From Flavobacterium flevense (GTDB lineage Bacteria > Bacteroidota > Bacteroidia > Flavobacteriales > Flavobacteriaceae), in the NCBI RefSeq assembly GCF_900142775.1, contig NZ_FRCC01000002.1, positions 124,001 to 188,000 of the forward strand: a stretch of DNA of 64,000 nt. Reading direction: 5' to 3'. Shown here in pieces: positions 61,116 through 64,000 of the stretch (within the stretch, counting starts at the first letter, position 1; each line of letters opens with the position of its first letter). A program made the translations under genes and the position numbers. The notes beneath the pieces are model-generated. The model saw only the letters and a program-made list of their open reading frames with translations, did not search any database and was not told the origin of the DNA.

Positions 61116-61589
61116 TTATTTATTTACATATTTTCTAACTGTCCAGGCCTGCGTTTCGTGGCTTTGCAATAAGGCCGTTAAGAAATCGGCAGTTCCATAA
61201 TCATTTGTTTCTTCAACTTCTTTTATATACTCTCTTAATTGTTTTAAAATAGCTTCGTGATCAGATAAAAGCTCATTAATCATCTCTTTTTGATCCACAG
61301 TATTATTTGAATTTTCTTTTAAGGTAGCATGATCAATGAATTCCTGCATGGTTCCAATAGCTTTTGCACCCAGTTTACTAATTCTTTCGGCTATTTCATC
61401 AATAGTATGTTCCAGTTCCGTATAATGTTCTTCAAATAATTTATGCAACTCCATAAAACTGTTTCCAGACACATTCCAATGAAATTTTCTTGTTTTTACG
61501 TAAAGCAACATTTCATTAGCCAAAACAACAGTTAAAAAATCAACACTTGTATTTAAATCTTTTTTTGTAATTCCAATTTTAGGTTCCAT
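61116..61589 (-). CDS. dps: Dps-family DNA-protection protein
   Basis: Ferritin-like dodecamer that binds DNA and oxidises iron with peroxide. The 157-residue protein has the intersubunit ferroxidase ligands in KFHWNVSGNSFMELHKLFEEHYTELEHTIDEIAERI (His, Asp/Glu). A positively charged N-terminus (PKIGITKKDLN) is present. It is followed by csbD, and a TATCTTTG box lies upstream on the minus strand at 61625-61632. Confidence 0.95.
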   Translation of the reverse strand: MEPKIGITKKDLNTSVDFLTVVLANEMLLYVKTRKFHWNVSGNSFMELHKLFEEHYTELEHTIDEIAERISKLGAKAIGTMQEFIDHATLKENSNNTVDQKEMINELLSDHEAILKQLREYIKEVEETNDYGTADFLTALLQSHETQAWTVRKYVNK

Positions 61590-61690
61590 ATTTTTATTTT
61601 TTCGGGTTCTTTAATTGTTCTTTACAAAGATAATTGCGAATACCGTAAGACCTTTTATACAATTCTCCAGTACTCTTATAAGATTCCAAT

Positions 61691-63091
61691 TTAGAGACTA
61701 AAAAAATTATTTTTTAAAACTTTATTCAATTCTAATGGTAAAGTAAATGTAAAAGTACTGCCTTTACCAGCTTCACTTTCTACCCAGATTTCGCCCTGAT
61801 GTTTTTTTATAAATTCACTACAAAGTAATAATCCCAGTCCGGTTCCTATTTCATCCTCAGTTCCTTTTTGGGTTACTTTTCCATTGATTTTAAATAATTT
61901 TGCTTTTATAGCATCCGGAATTCCAATTCCGGTATCAGTAATAGAGACGACCACTTTTTTTGATTTCTTTTCTATTTTTACTACTATTTCACCATTTCTA
62001 TTAGTAAACTTAATTGCATTTGTCAGCAGATTTCGCACAATAGTATCAATCATATTTTTATCAGCCTCAACTTCTACAATATCAGATGATTCAAATAAAA
62101 TAGTAATATCTTTATTTAGAGCAGCATTTCTGTTCAGTTCAATATTTTCTTGAATTGATGTATTTAAAGAAAGTTTTTTAGGACTGTATTCCATCATTCC
62201 GGTTTGTAACTGAGACCAATCCAAAAGATTTTCTAACAGCTTATAACTATTTCTATTAGATTGATGAAGCATTTGAGTAATTTCTTTGATCTCGTCACGG
62301 CTATACTCTTCAATATTTTCTGCTAAAATTTCTGAAAGTCCAACTGATCCTCCCAGTGGCCCTCTTAAATCATGAGCAATAATGGAAAAGAACTGATTCT
62401 TATCCTTTAAAAGTTTTTGGATTTTAAGGTCTTGCTTTTCTTTTACCAATAATAAAAATCCAACTGTACTAATTAATGCAAGCAAAAACAAAGCTATGTT
62501 ATACAAACTATCAAAAATGGTATAGGAAAAAAATTCCTGTTGCGGATTCATCAAATTAAATACGATACGGGCAAGAACTAAAAGTTCGAATCCCACAAAA
62601 CAAAATCCGTAAAAAATTCGAAAAAAATTATGTCGTTTTTCAACAAAATAGCTAATTGTAGGCTGTAAATAAATAGCAAATAAACCAATAGACGCAATCA
62701 GAACACGAGTGTTAATGGTACAATCTAAGAATGTTGCGATATTAAAAATCACTGCTGCAACAATAGTTATTGCTATTTGTAAGCGGTATTTTTGCTTTGA
62801 TCTTGCTTTAACCAATGACAATATGGCTATTGTTTCATAACAACATGCCGCAAAAACAATCATATTCGCGATATTAATAGAAATGAAATCAGGAATAGTA
62901 TTTCTTAAAAAAAGTAATATCCAGCCTATAGTCAATAATAATTTTCCATAGCCATACCAGTTTACAATCTTTTTATTTTCGACAGTAGCATAAGAAAAAG
63001 AATAACTGAAAATAAGAATACTGACAAATAAATTACCTAAAAAATAAAGTTCAAAAACAGTTTTGAGGTCTAATGGTAAAAGTTGGAACAT
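61691..63091 (-). CDS. Membrane sensor histidine kinase
   Basis: 466 residues. The N-terminal half holds about seven hydrophobic helices (for example YFLGNLFVSILIFSYSFSYA and IALFLLALISTVGFLLLV), a 7TM-type sensor. HisKA follows (phospho-acceptor His in FFSIIAHDLRGPLGG), then a HATPase with NLLTNAIKF, ITDTGIGIPD, and GTGLGLLLCSEFIKKH. No response regulator is adjacent, so it is an orphan kinase. Function unknown. Confidence 0.92.
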   Translation of the reverse strand: MFQLLPLDLKTVFELYFLGNLFVSILIFSYSFSYATVENKKIVNWYGYGKLLLTIGWILLFLRNTIPDFISINIANMIVFAACCYETIAILSLVKARSKQKYRLQIAITIVAAVIFNIATFLDCTINTRVLIASIGLFAIYLQPTISYFVEKRHNFFRIFYGFCFVGFELLVLARIVFNLMNPQQEFFSYTIFDSLYNIALFLLALISTVGFLLLVKEKQDLKIQKLLKDKNQFFSIIAHDLRGPLGGSVGLSEILAENIEEYSRDEIKEITQMLHQSNRNSYKLLENLLDWSQLQTGMMEYSPKKLSLNTSIQENIELNRNAALNKDITILFESSDIVEVEADKNMIDTIVRNLLTNAIKFTNRNGEIVVKIEKKSKKVVVSITDTGIGIPDAIKAKLFKINGKVTQKGTEDEIGTGLGLLLCSEFIKKHQGEIWVESEAGKGSTFTFTLPLELNKVLKNNFFSL

Positions 63092-63355
63092 TATAATTTA
63101 GTTAATTTAAACAAAGCTGATGGAGTACGAACACAAAATCAGTAGAATAATCGATGTAATTAAATTTTATCTTTTCAATCAAATAACAATTACTGATTGA
63201 AAAACCTTAAAACATTGACTTCCCTACTGTACTTGTTATCCGTTATATTTTATAAATAGATTGCGTAAAATTATTAAAATTTAGTACGCTAAAGACTTCT
63301 GCCACAGAATAAAAAAATTAAGAAAAATTAAACAGCAATCTTAAGAAATATCATT

Positions 63356-63363
63356 TATATTTG
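63356..63363 (+). promoter_or_regulatory. -7 box upstream of the Bax-inhibitor-like gene
   Basis: TATATTTG, 21 bases before the ATG. No -33 TTG at standard distance. The rest of the 293-base gap (63092-63384) shows no gene. Confidence 0.42.
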
Positions 63364-63384
63364 GCTAACCTAAAATGAATCATA

Positions 63385-64000
63385 ATGGAATTTAAATCTA
63401 AAAACCCTTTTTTAAATAATAAAAGCTTCTCGCCTACATCAAGAGCTGAGCAAGTACATGAAGCAACAGTTATTGGCTACGACCAGCAAATGACGCTTTC
63501 AGGCACTATTAATAAAACGATTCTGTTATTTTTATTGCTTACAGCATCGGCTATGGTTATCTGGTGGATGGCTTTTAATGGCATGAATCCTATTATTCCG
63601 GCTATTGGGGGTGCAGTTGTAGGATTGGTTTTAGTAATAATATCAGCATTCAAACCACAATACTCGGGTTATTTGGCTCCCGGATACGCTTTATTTGAAG
63701 GTTTATTTATCGGAGGAATTTCGGCAATTTTTGAAGCCCTTTACCCTGGAATTGTTATCCAGGCAGTAGGAGCTACTTTTGTAACATTTGCCGTTTGTTT
63801 AGGATTATATAAATTTAAAATTGTAAAAGTAACAGAACAATTCAAATCGGTGGTGGTTGCAGCAACATTAGCAATTGCTACTTATTACTTAATTTCCTGG
63901 TTATTTTCTATGTTTACAGGCTATCAGCCGGTACATTATGGAAATTCTATGTGGAGTATTGGTATCAGTGTTTTTGTAATTGTAATTGCAGCTTTGAACT
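63385..64000 (+). CDS. Bax inhibitor-1/YccA-like membrane protein (truncated at the window end)
   Basis: About 205 residues visible, starting MEFKSKNPFLNNKSF. The YccA/BI-1 layout is recognisable: a soluble N-terminal stretch of about 45 residues, then several transmembrane helices (TILLFLLLTASAMVIWWMAF, the second beginning IIPAIGGAVVG). The PGYALFEGLFIGGISAIFE segment corresponds to the conserved GLFIG block. The reading frame is open to the window edge, so the C-terminal helices lie outside. Confidence 0.9.
   Translation, partial: MEFKSKNPFLNNKSFSPTSRAEQVHEATVIGYDQQMTLSGTINKTILLFLLLTASAMVIWWMAFNGMNPIIPAIGGAVVGLVLVIISAFKPQYSGYLAPGYALFEGLFIGGISAIFEALYPGIVIQAVGATFVTFAVCLGLYKFKIVKVTEQFKSVVVAATLAIATYYLISWLFSMFTGYQPVHYGNSMWSIGISVFVIVIAALN

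Overview
The window looks like a stretch of chromosome from a member of the Flavobacteriaceae, most likely a Flavobacterium-like species. The support is low GC throughout, Bacteroidetes-type promoter boxes (TTG, then TAnnTTTG) and almost no Shine-Dalgarno sites. Typical Bacteroidetes families and gene orders are also present: DUF177-rpmF-fabH-accB-accC, IPExxxVDY-pyk, a three-gene succinate dehydrogenase operon, OmpA with thrombospondin type 3 repeats, and eukaryote-like glycyl-tRNA synthetase. Most of the 64 kb is core metabolism and information processing. No phage, complete insertion sequence, CRISPR array or rRNA operon was seen.

Layout. 1-5 kb: fatty-acid initiation genes (accC partial, accB, fabH) behind DUF177 and rpmF, then pdxA and the divergent ribE. 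5-11.9 kb: a tiny proline-rich surface protein, a CAT-anticodon tRNA, mce, two overlapping secreted proteins of unknown function, an Ig-like lipoprotein and a nitrilase-family amidase. 11.9-13.1 kb: a gene-free repeat island. 13.1-16.6 kb: sdhCAB. 17-24.8 kb: HMG-CoA synthase, an M24 aminopeptidase, an AIM24-like protein, an AbiH-type abortive infection gene, ferritin and an alpha/beta hydrolase, with dispersed palindromes in the gaps. 25-32.6 kb: an AddB-like nuclease, an OmpA porin and an AddA-like helicase-nuclease. 32.8-42.8 kb: rbfA, a LolC/E-like permease, a dihydrouridine synthase, the DUF4130/radical-SAM pair, lepA, a toxin-antitoxin pair, a WYL regulator, a DinB protein and pfkB. 43-48.2 kb: thiL, then a signalling cluster. 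48.5-64 kb: glyS, comF-like, sod, purF-like, a PfkB kinase, rnhA, purN, acpP-fabF-rnc, IPExxxVDY-pyk, csbD, dps, a histidine kinase and a partial Bax-inhibitor-like gene.

The least conventional protein-coding locus is at 44.1-48.2 kb. A TPR histidine kinase and response regulator pair lies next to a secreted 83-residue protein made almost entirely of four near-identical 15-residue repeats, and next to a LytTR regulator whose phospho-acceptor aspartate is replaced by glutamate. A 21-bp-period direct repeat upstream of the LytTR gene could be its own operator. A signalling role for the repeat protein is a hypothesis only.

The second notable layer is non-coding. At least four families of dispersed structured repeats occur in the intergenic gaps. 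One is an approximately 180-bp element with terminal inverted repeats, and one of its two copies is split by a 171-bp palindromic element. Another is a hairpin family in which the stem sequence changes between copies while pairing and flanks are kept.
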